Below, piece by piece: positions 8,773-19,740 of a stretch of DNA of 64,000 bases. The position numbers and the translations under genes are program-made. The notes under the pieces are model-generated. The model was not told where the DNA came from. It saw only the letters and a program-made list of their open reading frames with translations, and made no database searches. This DNA comes from Deinococcus aetherius (GTDB lineage: Bacteria; Deinococcota; Deinococci; Deinococcales; Deinococcaceae), in the NCBI RefSeq assembly GCF_025997855.1, contig NZ_AP026562.1, forward strand, positions 186,001 through 250,000, given 5' to 3'. The stretch's first letter is position 1; every line of letters starts with the position of its first letter.

Positions 8773-9195
8773 ATGGTCCTCAAGCGCGACAGCACCGGCC
8801 CGCGTCCCGAGGCGGCGCGTTCGGCGGTACGGCGCGTCCTGGTGATCGAGGACTCCGCCCAGGACGCCCTGCTGCTCGAACTCGCCTTCGAGGAGCTGGC
8901 GCCCTCCGTGCAGGTCCACCTCGCACACGACGGAGAGGAGGCGCTGCACGCCCTCGGCACGCTGCCCGCCCCCGACTTCGTCCTGCTGGACCTGCACCTG
9001 CCGGGCCGGGACGGGCTGGAACTCCTGGGCCTGGTGCGCGACCGGGTGGGAGAGGGCGTGCGGGTGGTGTGCTGGAGCAGCCGCGCCCAGCCCCGCGAGG
9101 TCGAGGCCACCTCCGCCCTGGGAGCCGCCTACGTGGAAAAGCCGCTCGGACACGACGACCTGCTCGTTCTCGTCGAGAGCTGGCTCGGCGGCTGA
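8773..9195 (+). CDS. stand-alone response-regulator receiver protein
   Basis: A 140-residue single receiver domain: ED pair in VLVIEDSAQD, acceptor Asp in FVLLDLHLPGRDGLEL, and K in AAYVEKPLG. WSSRA replaces the usual T/S loop. It has an ~18-residue N-terminal extension before the domain. Likely co-transcribed with the receiver upstream, suggesting a two-step relay with an unlinked bacteriophytochrome-type kinase (inference). Confidence 0.88.
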   Translation: MVLKRDSTGPRPEAARSAVRRVLVIEDSAQDALLLELAFEELAPSVQVHLAHDGEEALHALGTLPAPDFVLLDLHLPGRDGLELLGLVRDRVGEGVRVVCWSSRAQPREVEATSALGAAYVEKPLGHDDLLVLVESWLGG

Positions 9196-9416
9196 GAGCG
9201 CCGGACCATCCCCTCAGAAGGGGGGCGGGCCTGTTGCTGTCGCCGCAACCGCTCGGTCAGCGCCGCCACCTCGTTCAGGATGTGATCTTGCCGGAAAAGC
9301 GGCAGGGCCAGCGACTGGCGCCGCAACTCGGCCAACTGGTCTTGCGCCCCGGCGTCGTTCAGGTCGTCCGCCAGCGTCCAAGCCCGGGCGAAGACCTCGG
9401 AGATGAGCAGGGACAT
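9129..9416 (-). CDS. small hypothetical protein convergent with receiver gene
   Basis: A 95-residue helical protein (SEVFARAWTLADDLNDAG; DHILNEVAALTERLRRQQQ). GAGG sits eight bases before the ATG at 9416; ATG 9422 is an alternative. The last ~22 codons overlap the receiver gene on the other strand and look non-native, so the true end may have shifted. No family recognised. Confidence 0.4.
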   Translation of the reverse strand: MSLLISEVFARAWTLADDLNDAGAQDQLAELRRQSLALPLFRQDHILNEVAALTERLRRQQQARPPSEGMVRRSQPPSQLSTRTSRSSCPSGFST

Positions 9417-9684
9417 GGACATGCCCTCAGGCTACGGGAGGTCCGACGCCGCCCGACGAGGAAGCGTTTACTGTCCTGTTTGTAGTTTTCGGTACTCCTC
9501 TTCGATTTGGATGAAGGTCATTTGGTCTGATTCTTCCCCGGACCGCTCCCTCGTTCGAGGTCGATCCGGGCGTGTGCTGGAACAGCGGAGGTTTTCTGCG
9601 GGCGGTTGCCGAGAGGGCGGGTGGACCCCTAGAGTGCCCGGGCGGGCGCCCTCGGGAGAGGGGCTCGTGGGGAGGAGACCAACC

Positions 9685-10608
9685 ATGAGGACCTTGAAGC
9701 TCGGCACCAGCGGCCTCGACGTACCGGTGATCGCGGTGGGCTGCATGCGGCTCGACACCCTGGAGAAGCCGGAGGCGGAGCGGTTCCTGCGGAGCGCGCT
9801 GGACGCGGGAGCGAACTTCTTCGACCACGCGGACATCTACGGCAGGGGCAGGTGCGAGGAAATCTTCGCGGACGCGCTGGGGATGAATCCTTCGGTCCGC
9901 GAGGGGCTGATCCTGCAATCCAAGTGCGGCATCCGGCAGGACAGGGGCACGTTCGACTTCTCCAGGGAGCACATCCTGGCTTCCGTGGACGGGATTCTCA
10001 GGCGCCTGAGGACCGACTACCTCGACGTCCTGCTGCTCCACCGCCCGGACGCCCTGGTCGAGCCGGAGGAGGTCGCCGAGGCCTTCGATCAGCTCGAAAG
10101 CTCGGGCAGGGTCCGTCATTTCGGCGTCTCCAACCAGCACCCGCGCCAGATCGAACTCCTGAAACGGTACGTGCGGCAGCCCATCGTGGCGAACCAGCTT
10201 CAGCTCAGCATCACGAACGCCACCATGATCAAGAGCGGGATCAACGTGAACATGGAAAACGACGCGGCGGTGGACCGCGACGGGTACGTCCTCGACTACT
10301 GCCGCCTGCACGACATCACCGTCCAGCCGTGGTCGCCCTTTCAGTACGGCTTTTTCGAGGGCGTGTTCCTCGACAACCCGAAGTTCCCGGAACTCAACGC
10401 GCAGATCGACGAGGTGGCGGCGGCGCATGGGGTGAGCAACACGACGGTCGCCATCGCGTGGCTGCTGCGTCACCCGGCGCGAATGCAGCCCGTCACCGGC
10501 ACGATGAACGTGGAGCGCCTGAGGGACTGCATCCGGGCGAGCGAGGTCACCCTCACGCGCGAGGAGTGGTACGCCATCTACCGGGCGGCGGGCAACGTCC
10601 TGCCCTGA
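9685..10608 (+). CDS. aldo/keto reductase (YdhF type)
   Basis: A 307-residue NADPH-dependent oxidoreductase of the AKR superfamily. The catalytic Asp/Tyr are in NFFDHADIYG (near residue 45); LRTDYLDVLLLHRPDALVEP and the C-terminal TGTMNVERL NADP-binding segment fit the YdhF branch. GAGGAG precedes the ATG. Substrate unknown. The 9,423-9,684 stretch upstream shows no gene. Confidence 0.88.
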   Translation: MRTLKLGTSGLDVPVIAVGCMRLDTLEKPEAERFLRSALDAGANFFDHADIYGRGRCEEIFADALGMNPSVREGLILQSKCGIRQDRGTFDFSREHILASVDGILRRLRTDYLDVLLLHRPDALVEPEEVAEAFDQLESSGRVRHFGVSNQHPRQIELLKRYVRQPIVANQLQLSITNATMIKSGINVNMENDAAVDRDGYVLDYCRLHDITVQPWSPFQYGFFEGVFLDNPKFPELNAQIDEVAAAHGVSNTTVAIAWLLRHPARMQPVTGTMNVERLRDCIRASEVTLTREEWYAIYRAAGNVLP

Positions 10609-10622
10609 GCGGGGGTCGGCGG

Positions 10623-10653
10623 GCGTGAACGGCCCGGCTTCCCCGTCCCGCGT

Positions 10654-10659
<6 letters not shown>
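10623..10659. terminator. inverted repeat between convergent genes
   Basis: GCGTGAAC (10623-10630) pairs perfectly with GTTCACGC (10652-10659) across a 21-base GC-rich loop, between the convergent AKR and acyl-CoA synthetase genes. The right arm includes the synthetase stop codon. It lacks a U tract, so it is a weak terminator candidate. Confidence 0.4.
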
Positions 10660-12372
<1,713 letters not shown>

Positions 12373-12629
12373 CTCACCCTCCTGGGAGCGGAATACGTTC
12401 TGATACCGGCTGATTCGTGGGGACTTCCCCGCCACCTTACCCGACGGAGCTTCCGGCCGTGTGGAGGACCACCCCCCCATTTCATGAAGGCGACCCCACC
12501 GCACGGCCCGGTACGCCCGGTGGACAAGACGACGTTCTGGACGACTTCATGCCCCGCCGAAGCCAGCCGGTCAGAAACGCGGAAAAACGTAAAGATTAAG
12601 AGAAACCCTCTTGTTAAAGTGACCTTCGC

Positions 12630-14303
12630 ATGCAGACTCCCTCCCCCCGTGTCCAGAGCGCGGACCAGATCGACCTCCGGCAGGTGTTCGGCACGCTGCG
12701 GCGTTTCGCCCCCCTGCTGCTCCTGGCTCCGGCGCTGGTCGCCGGGGGCACCTACGCCCTGACGAAGCGCCAGCCGCCGACCTACGAGGCGAGCGCGAGC
12801 GTGATCGCCGTGGACAACGACGCCCAGAACTCCCTGATCAACAACACCCTGGTGACGGCGCCGCCGCTGCCCCAGGGCGCGGTCGAGCAGGTGATGCGCA
12901 GCCGGAGCCTGCTGGGCGACGTGGTGGGGCGCCTGGAAAAGACGGACCTCAGCCCCGCGCTCGTGGGCACCATCCGCCGGGACCTGGCGAACGAACTCGC
13001 CGAGCGCGACTTCACCCGCTTCAAGGTCAAGGCCCGCCTCGACCCCCAGCAGCGCGGGGTGTACGAGTTGCGGGCGCAGGCGGAGACGCCGGAAGCCGCC
13101 CAACTGCTCGCCGACGCGGGCGTGCGGGCCCTGATCGCCTGGGACAACAGCCGGGCCAAGCAGGGGGTGATCCGCTCCCGGCAGAGCCTCCAGGAGCAGC
13201 TCCGCAGCCTGACAGCGCGAATTGCGGCGACCCCGCCGGGCGACCTGGAGCGCCAGAGCCTCGTCGCGGCGCGCGGGCAACTCCTGCAAAACCTCTCGCA
13301 GATCGCGGTGCTGGAGACGGCGGCGAGCGGCACGCTCGTGCTCGTGTCGGAGCCGGTCGCACCCCTCACGCCGGTCTCGCCCCGGCCGCTGCGCAACGCC
13401 GCCCTGGCGGGGCTGCTCGCCCTCTTCCTGAGCGCGGCGGGGGCCCTGCTGAGTGACAGCCTGCGCCGCCGGGTGGAGGGCCCCGAGGACCTGCTCCCCC
13501 TCGGGCTGCCGCTGCTCGGGCAGTTGCCGCTGCTGCGCCGCCGGAGCCTGGGGGAGGGCTTTATCCAGGCCAGCCGCAGCGGACCGCTTTACGAGAGCGT
13601 GGGCTTCTTGCGGATCAACGTCCTGTCCCTGCTCCCGGAGGGGGGCCAGCGCCGTCTGGTCGTCTCCAGCGCCTACCCCAGCGAGGGCAAGAGTTCGGTC
13701 ACGGCGGCCCTGGCGGAGAGCCTGGGGGCGAGCGGGTTGAGAGTCCTCGTGATCGACGCCGACCTGCGCCGCCCCACCCAGCTCAAGGTCTGGTCCCCCG
13801 ACCGCCTCGCCACCCACCCCCTGCCGGGCACCCAGCCGGGGCTGCCCCCTGCCACGACGGTCCCCGACATGTTCCTGCACCCCGAGGCCGCCTTTGTGAC
13901 CCGGGTGTCGCCGAACGTGGACCTGTTGCCCGCAGGCACGCCCCAGAGCGGCGGGGGCGGGACCGGCCTGCTCAGCCAGCCCGGCTTCCGCACCCACCTC
14001 GACCGCTGGTCACAGGGGTACGATTACGTTCTGATCGACACACCGCCCATGCTCTCCCTGTCCGACACGCTGGCGGTCGCCCCGTACACCGACGGCGTGC
14101 TCCTCGTCGTGGAGGGCGGCAAGACCCGCCTCGCCGACGTGGAGCGCACCCTGCAAAACGCCCGGGTGGCGAAGGTCAGGGTGCTGGGCCTCGTCCTGAA
14201 CAAGCTCGCGCGGACGGGCGGCACCTACTACAGCTACGGCTACGACGCCGACAGCACCGAGTCACCCGTGCGCTCCTCCCGCAGCCCGGTGACCCAGATG
14301 TGA
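12630..14303 (+). CDS. polysaccharide co-polymerase / tyrosine autokinase (Wzz-BY-kinase)
   Basis: A 557-residue fusion of a Wzz chain-length domain (membrane spans near residues 27-48 and 252-272 with a periplasmic part between) and a cytoplasmic BY-kinase. Walker A is AYPSEGKSSV (~347), Walker A' VLVIDADLRRP (~372), Walker B YDYVLIDTPP (~465). The C-terminal cluster YYSYGY is the autophosphorylation tail. It should control chain length and export of the exopolysaccharide built at 31-44 kb. No Shine-Dalgarno is evident; TAAAGT lies 9 bases before the ATG. Confidence 0.92.
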   Translation: MQTPSPRVQSADQIDLRQVFGTLRRFAPLLLLAPALVAGGTYALTKRQPPTYEASASVIAVDNDAQNSLINNTLVTAPPLPQGAVEQVMRSRSLLGDVVGRLEKTDLSPALVGTIRRDLANELAERDFTRFKVKARLDPQQRGVYELRAQAETPEAAQLLADAGVRALIAWDNSRAKQGVIRSRQSLQEQLRSLTARIAATPPGDLERQSLVAARGQLLQNLSQIAVLETAASGTLVLVSEPVAPLTPVSPRPLRNAALAGLLALFLSAAGALLSDSLRRRVEGPEDLLPLGLPLLGQLPLLRRRSLGEGFIQASRSGPLYESVGFLRINVLSLLPEGGQRRLVVSSAYPSEGKSSVTAALAESLGASGLRVLVIDADLRRPTQLKVWSPDRLATHPLPGTQPGLPPATTVPDMFLHPEAAFVTRVSPNVDLLPAGTPQSGGGGTGLLSQPGFRTHLDRWSQGYDYVLIDTPPMLSLSDTLAVAPYTDGVLLVVEGGKTRLADVERTLQNARVAKVRVLGLVLNKLARTGGTYYSYGYDADSTESPVRSSRSPVTQM

Positions 14304-14579
14304 GCGGGCGGGGGCGCCGTGGCCCCCGGACCCCAGACCTCGGACCAGGCGGAGCTGGACGCGCGGGAGAACCGCCCCAGCTCCGCCGCCTTTTTCCCCG
14401 GCCTCCACACGCCACACGAACGCGCGGTCTTCCAGGCTGGGGGCGCGGACGCGCTCCGGGAAGCGGGGGGCGAACAGCGCGGCCGTCGCGGCGCCCGGGG
14501 AATGCCCGACCTGAGGGGCGTGGCCGAGCCCCGGCCCCTCAACCAGAGGCTGCCCTGCCGGAGAACCGTCATGCCGCCC

Positions 14580-15110
<531 letters not shown>

Positions 15111-15277
15111 GGCCCTTGGGGTGCAGTCGCCTGAACGCGGGTCGCCCTCACACCGCCACCGCATTTGCCCGCCGTCCGGGAAAGTGCTTTTGCTACGGTA
15201 CAGGTCGTGAGTGCCCCGCCGAAGCCCTGGAAACTCATCGCCCGCGCCCACGTCCTCCCCTCCGGGAGGGCCCGAGC

Positions 15278-16781
15278 ATGACCGGCTCTTTCGGTGCCCG
15301 GCACATCCGCCTGAGCACGGAGCCCCGCTTCCACACCCTGATGCGGGTGCTCATGCGGGAGCTGGGCTACGAGGGCCGCGTCCTGACGTTCCGCCGGGAC
15401 GGCCACACCTACACCCTGCCGCTCTCCCCGGAGGCCTACACCTTCCAGGATCACGGCAGCGGCGGCCATCATGACTGCGTCGCCTGCCGGGTGGACCGCC
15501 CCCGCCGCTTCGCGCTCTTTGTCCACACCGCTCAGGGCGTGGTCGGGCCGCTGGGCAGCACCTGCCTCTTCGAGCGCGTCCTGGGGCTGCGCTCGCGTGA
15601 GGCCCAGCGCCTCTCCCGCGTTCTGGAGCAGATCGCGCGGGAAGCGTCACACCGCGAGGCCCACGCCCCGCTGCTGCGCGAGTCTGGCTCGCACCCCCTC
15701 TACCTGCGTGCGCTGGGGTTCGAATGGACCCGGGACGCCCGATTGCTGGCACGGGCACCCCTCACCCCTCCCCAGCGGGAAGCCCTGCGTCGCCCCGCTG
15801 GCACCGCTGCCGCTGCGGCTCTACGAGGCGCTGAGGGTCGCCACGCCCCCGGACACCCTTCCCCCTCCTCCCCTTCCGCCCTCGCCCCCTGCCTCCCCGG
15901 CCCCTCCCGTCCACCTCTCCAGGGGGCTGCGCTCGCGCGCCGAGCGGACCCGGCTCAGCGGCGAGCGGGAGCGGGAGAAGAAACAGGATCAGGCCCGGCG
16001 GCCGCGCCCCGGTGTTCAGGGGCCCGAGGAGTGCGTCCGTCTCAGCCGGGGTGACCGGGCGATTCTGGCGTTCGTGCTCGGGCAGCGGGAGCGGTTGGAT
16101 GACGTCACCTCCGACACCTGCCAGGACGTCCTGGAGGCGGGGAGCACCACCGACGCCCAGTGGCAGGTGGTGCTGGAGGCGCAGCGCGTGCTGCTCGGCG
16201 GGCCGGACACCGGGCAGACGGGCGGGGAGCGCCTGCTGGCGGAACTCGGGGAGGTTCTGCCTCCCGCCTGGCATGCCCAGGTCGCCCGCCTGCGTGATCC
16301 CGGGGCCCCGGGGCTGAATCCCCGCCTGAAAGCTGGCCTGGACCTCGCGCGGTCCGTTCGGGCCGGGCAGCTTCCCCCGGTGGCAGACGAGGACCTTCCC
16401 CGGCGTGCGCGGCAACTCGCCGTCCTGGAACTGGGCTGGACCGACCCCGCGCCGATGCTGGAGTGCTGGCGCGAGTACCTCGAAGGCCACCTGCTCCGCG
16501 CGCCGCTCCCCCCGGCCGCTGCCGAACTGACGGGGCTGGACGGGGAAGCCCAGGCGTACTTCGGCCAGGACGCCGCCCGCCGTGACACTCTCCTCGTCCT
16601 CACCTTCAAATGGGCGTACCGGCTGCTCGGCCAGCCGCAGATGGAACGCTGGCTGATGTCGGACCCCGAGGGCGCCCTCTCCCGCTCGGTGTTCATCACC
16701 GAACGCTACCAGCGGACGGGAGAGCTTCACCCCCGCGCGTGGGCCTGGTTGCAAACCCTCGCCGAGCGGGACGAGGAGTAG
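15278..16781 (+). pseudogene. hypothetical protein of ~500 residues, single-base frameshift near 15,795
   Basis: The N-terminal part (15278 to about 15,795) ends in LTPPQREALRR. The C-terminal part continues one frame over from PLAPLPLRLYEALRVA to the stop at 16781. Removing one base from a C run near 15,793-15,797 joins them into one smooth protein with uniform codon usage. Visible traits: a His/Cys patch HHDCVACRVDRPRRFALFVH (~residue 64), a Pro-rich linker, then a helical C-terminal domain. I do not recognise the family. Sequencing error and real mutation are both possible. Confidence 0.6.
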
Positions 16782-16855
16782 CGGCGTGGCCACCCGGGCC
16801 AGCCGGAGGAGTCGTCACAGGTTCCGGGAGCGGCAGCCCTGGGGGTCCGGGGGGA

Positions 16856-17142
16856 GTGGAGGCGCGCCCGCAGCCCGACGGGCTGAAGAGTCCTGTCCTC
16901 GGGGTGCGGCTCCCGCTGGTCGTGACCTCCGTCGGCGAACTGATGGTCCGGGGCGCCCAGGTCAACCGGTTCACGGTCACCGGGCCCTTCGTGGGGCTGC
17001 TGTCCAGCGAGCCGGGGCGCCTGTCCGGGAGGCTCATCCGGTTCCTCTCCGAGCGGTACATGACGCACCTGCCTGGGGCGGGCCGGGACCCACGATCATC
17101 CCTGCCGATCCACGGCGGCCGTACCTCGCCGACCTGGAGTGA
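16856..17142 (+). pseudogene. short unknown gene, frameshifted in a G run
   Basis: From GTG 16856 a strand-rich reading (LGVRLPLVVTSVGEL; VNRFTVTGPFVGLL; LIRFLSERYMTHLPGAG) loses frame near 17,085 and resumes as PTIIPADPRRPYLADLE before a stop at 17142. One base in the GGGGCGGGCCGGG stretch would restore a ~95-residue protein. No family recognised. The flanking 17,143-17,253 holds only a CCGGCT/AGCCGG hairpin (17,205-17,223), a possible terminator for the FAD gene. Confidence 0.4.
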
Positions 17143-17253
17143 CGTGACCTCCACTCCAGGGGCACGGGGCGCCCAGGCCGGGAAGGCGGCCTCCCTGCTT
17201 CTGGCCGGCTCCCCTCCAGCCGGGCCCGTCACCCGAACACCCGCGCGGGAAGG

Positions 17254-18378
17254 TCAGACCTGGATGTCATGGGCGGGCTGCACCCCGCCCGCAAAGCGCT
17301 CGTACCGCAGGGGGGCGATATCCACGAAGGGCACCTCGAAGCAGGCTTCCTGCGCGATCACCCGGGCGGTCGCGGCCGCCTGCATCACCCCGTGGCCCGA
17401 GAAGCCGCACGCGTTGAGCCAACCCTCCACCCCCGGCATCCGGCCCACGACCGGCTGGTGGTCCGGGGTGATCTCGTAGTACCCCCACCAACTCGCGCGG
17501 CGGTCCAGGGAGGCCGTCTCCAGCCAGGGAAAGCGTTCCAGCGCGCGCTCCAGGGTCGGCTCCAGCCACGCCCAGTCCATCCCTTCCCGCCACCCCACGT
17601 CCGCCTCGTCCGCGCGGCCGAGGATCAGGCGTTCCCCCTCGGACCGCAGCCACACGCCGCTCTCCAGATCGAACACCATCGGCAATCGGTGCGGCAGGCT
17701 CAGGGGGCCCGTGGTGAACACCATGCGCCGGGCGGGCCGAACAGGCACGTCCAGCCCGGCGAGCGCGGCCACCTCTCCCGACCATGCCCCGGCGGTGTTG
17801 AGCACCTGCTCTCCCTCGACGGCTCCGGCGGGCGTCGTCACGCGCCAGCGTCCCCCCCGGCGGGAGACCGCCGTCACGGGCGTGCCCAGGGAGAAGCGGA
17901 CCCCGGCCTCCCGGGCGAGGCGGACGTACTCGAAGGTCAGCTCGTGCGGGTCCACGACCCCGTCCGTCGGGCAGAAGGTGCAGCCGCCCAACCCGCCCGT
18001 CTCGAAAGGTGCGTGCCGCTGGGCCTGGGCGGGCGTGAGGACCTCCGTGGGCACCCCGTGGACGTGCTGCCGCTCCACTCCGGCGAGATGCACTCCCCAC
18101 TGCCTTTCCGGCACCAGCATCAGGTACCCGGCGGGCCGGTAACCGGAGGCGGGCATGCGGGCGTACTCCCCGATGCTGTGCTTCGAGAGCAGGATGTTGG
18201 TGTCGGACGTGAACTGCGCGCGCACCCCGGCGGCACTCTTGCCGCTGGAGCCGCCCGCAGGGTGGTCGCGTTCCAGCACCCGCACCCGCAGGCCGCGCTC
18301 CGCGAGCCGCCACGCGCACGCCGCGCCGATGATCCCCGCGCCGATCACCACGACGTCCCACCCGGCCTCCGCGCTCAC
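17254..18378 (-). CDS. FAD-dependent oxidoreductase (DAO/DadA family)
   Basis: A 374-residue flavoprotein of the D-amino-acid/sarcosine/glycine oxidase superfamily. The Rossmann motif is VVVIGAGIIGAACAWRLAER at the N-terminus; WGYYEITPDHQPVVGRMP and GFSGHGVMQAA near the C-terminus are DAO hallmarks. The GTG start at 18378 overlaps the stop of the SDR gene (GTGA), indicating coupled expression. The substrate is probably an amine or amino acid but is not determinable. Confidence 0.88.
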   Translation of the reverse strand: MSAEAGWDVVVIGAGIIGAACAWRLAERGLRVRVLERDHPAGGSSGKSAAGVRAQFTSDTNILLSKHSIGEYARMPASGYRPAGYLMLVPERQWGVHLAGVERQHVHGVPTEVLTPAQAQRHAPFETGGLGGCTFCPTDGVVDPHELTFEYVRLAREAGVRFSLGTPVTAVSRRGGRWRVTTPAGAVEGEQVLNTAGAWSGEVAALAGLDVPVRPARRMVFTTGPLSLPHRLPMVFDLESGVWLRSEGERLILGRADEADVGWREGMDWAWLEPTLERALERFPWLETASLDRRASWWGYYEITPDHQPVVGRMPGVEGWLNACGFSGHGVMQAAATARVIAQEACFEVPFVDIAPLRYERFAGGVQPAHDIQV

Positions 18379-19196
18379 GGCAGGTCCGCCTCGACCCGGG
18401 GAAAGCCCTCGACGGGGAACGTGTCGACATTGGCCGAGCGTTGCTGGACGAGCACCCCGCCGTCCACCACGATGAACTGCCCGGTGATGTACGCCGCGTC
18501 GTCGGACGCGAGGAACAGCGCCGCCCCGGTCATGTCCCCCGCCACCCCGTAGCGCCCCAGCGGCACCGTCTTCTCGCGCACGCGAAGCTGCTCCCCCGTC
18601 AGGCCGTAGGTGTTGATGAACCCCGGCACCACCCCGTTCACCCGCACCCCGTACGGCGCGAGGTCGAGGGCCATCGCGCGGGTCATCGCCTCGATGCCGC
18701 CCTTGGTCGCGTCGTAGGCGACATTGCCCCGGTGGGCCCGCGTCGCGCCGCCCGACGACGTGCTGATGATCACGCCGCGACGGCGCCGCACCATCACCCG
18801 CGCCGCCCGGTGCGAGCACAGGAACACGCTTTTCAGGTTCACCCGCACGATGCGGTCCCACCAGGCCTCGTCGGCCTCCAGGAAGTGCCGGGCCGTGTCG
18901 ATCAGGCCCGCGTTGTTGTACAGCACGTCCACGTCTCCGAGTTCCGCCTCCACGCGGCCGAACATGGCGTCCACCTGCGCGGCGTCCGAGACGTCGGCGG
19001 GGACCGCCAGGGCCGTGCCGCCCGCCGAGGTGATGCCCTCCGCGACCGCCCGCGCGGCCCCCTCCTCCACGTCGTTCACGGCGACCCGCGCGCCCTCCCG
19101 GACGAAACGTTCGGCGACGGCGCGGCCGATGCCTCCGCCCGCGCCCGTCACGAGCACCACTCGGCCTTCGAATCGTCTGGACACAGGGTTCGTCAT
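18375..19196 (-). CDS. short-chain dehydrogenase/reductase (SDR)
   Basis: A 273-residue classical SDR. The cofactor motif is TGAGGGIG (~residues 16-23), NNAG is near residue 90, and the catalytic site is YDATKGG with an upstream Ser in ISTSSGG. GGGAGGACCCC precedes the ATG. It is first gene of a two-gene unit with the FAD oxidoreductase, suggesting a short catabolic pathway in which an alcohol/ketone and an amine are oxidised in turn (inference). Confidence 0.9.
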   Translation of the reverse strand: MTNPVSRRFEGRVVLVTGAGGGIGRAVAERFVREGARVAVNDVEEGAARAVAEGITSAGGTALAVPADVSDAAQVDAMFGRVEAELGDVDVLYNNAGLIDTARHFLEADEAWWDRIVRVNLKSVFLCSHRAARVMVRRRRGVIISTSSGGATRAHRGNVAYDATKGGIEAMTRAMALDLAPYGVRVNGVVPGFINTYGLTGEQLRVREKTVPLGRYGVAGDMTGAALFLASDDAAYITGQFIVVDGGVLVQQRSANVDTFPVEGFPRVEADLP

Positions 19197-19245
19197 GGGG
19201 TCCTCCCTGAGGGTCTGGTGGGCATGAACCGGCGGCGGGGACGTG

Positions 19246-19488
19246 TCACTCGCCGGGGTCGGGCAGGGTCGAGATCAGGAACCCGTGCCCGTTGAGTTTG
19301 GCATCCGGGACTGCTGCCCCCATGAACCGGCGATTGCCCCGGACGCGGGCGGAGAGGTCGCGTCGGTCCGCGAGGAAGTTCTCTCTCCACCCGTTGCGGA
19401 AGGCATCGGTCAGGCGGGCTCCGAGCAGGCCAACCGTCACCAGGAGCGTCACCACCGCAGGATAAGCCGGGAGAGGCTCGTTCGGCAT
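19246..19488 (-). CDS. small hypothetical protein with one membrane span
   Basis: An 80-residue frame from ATG 19488, with a hydrophobic segment at about residues 8-24 (YPAVVTLLVTVGLLGA) followed by a basic region. No ribosome-binding site is visible and no family is recognised. It sits alone between the SDR and BenE genes, so treat it as tentative. The rest of 19,489-19,740 shows no gene. Confidence 0.35.
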   Translation of the reverse strand: MPNEPLPAYPAVVTLLVTVGLLGARLTDAFRNGWRENFLADRRDLSARVRGNRRFMGAAVPDAKLNGHGFLISTLPDPGE

Positions 19489-19740
19489 AGTTCGGGTCCC
19501 GCAGCACACCACCTTGATTCTTCCGGGAACATCCGCCGGCGCCTGGCGCGGGCAACGGCGATGAGGACCGCGCCGAGTTGCGCTCGCCCATCACGTCGCC
19601 TGTGGCGAACGTCGAGTGACAGGCACGTTCGCGCCCCGTGGGGGACACAGGAAGTCGAGACAGGGCCGGGTTCCGTTTCCGCTCAGCCTGTCGCTGGGGG
19701 CCCGTCAGCCCTCGTCCGGTCCCTTCCCGGTGCCCCCGGT

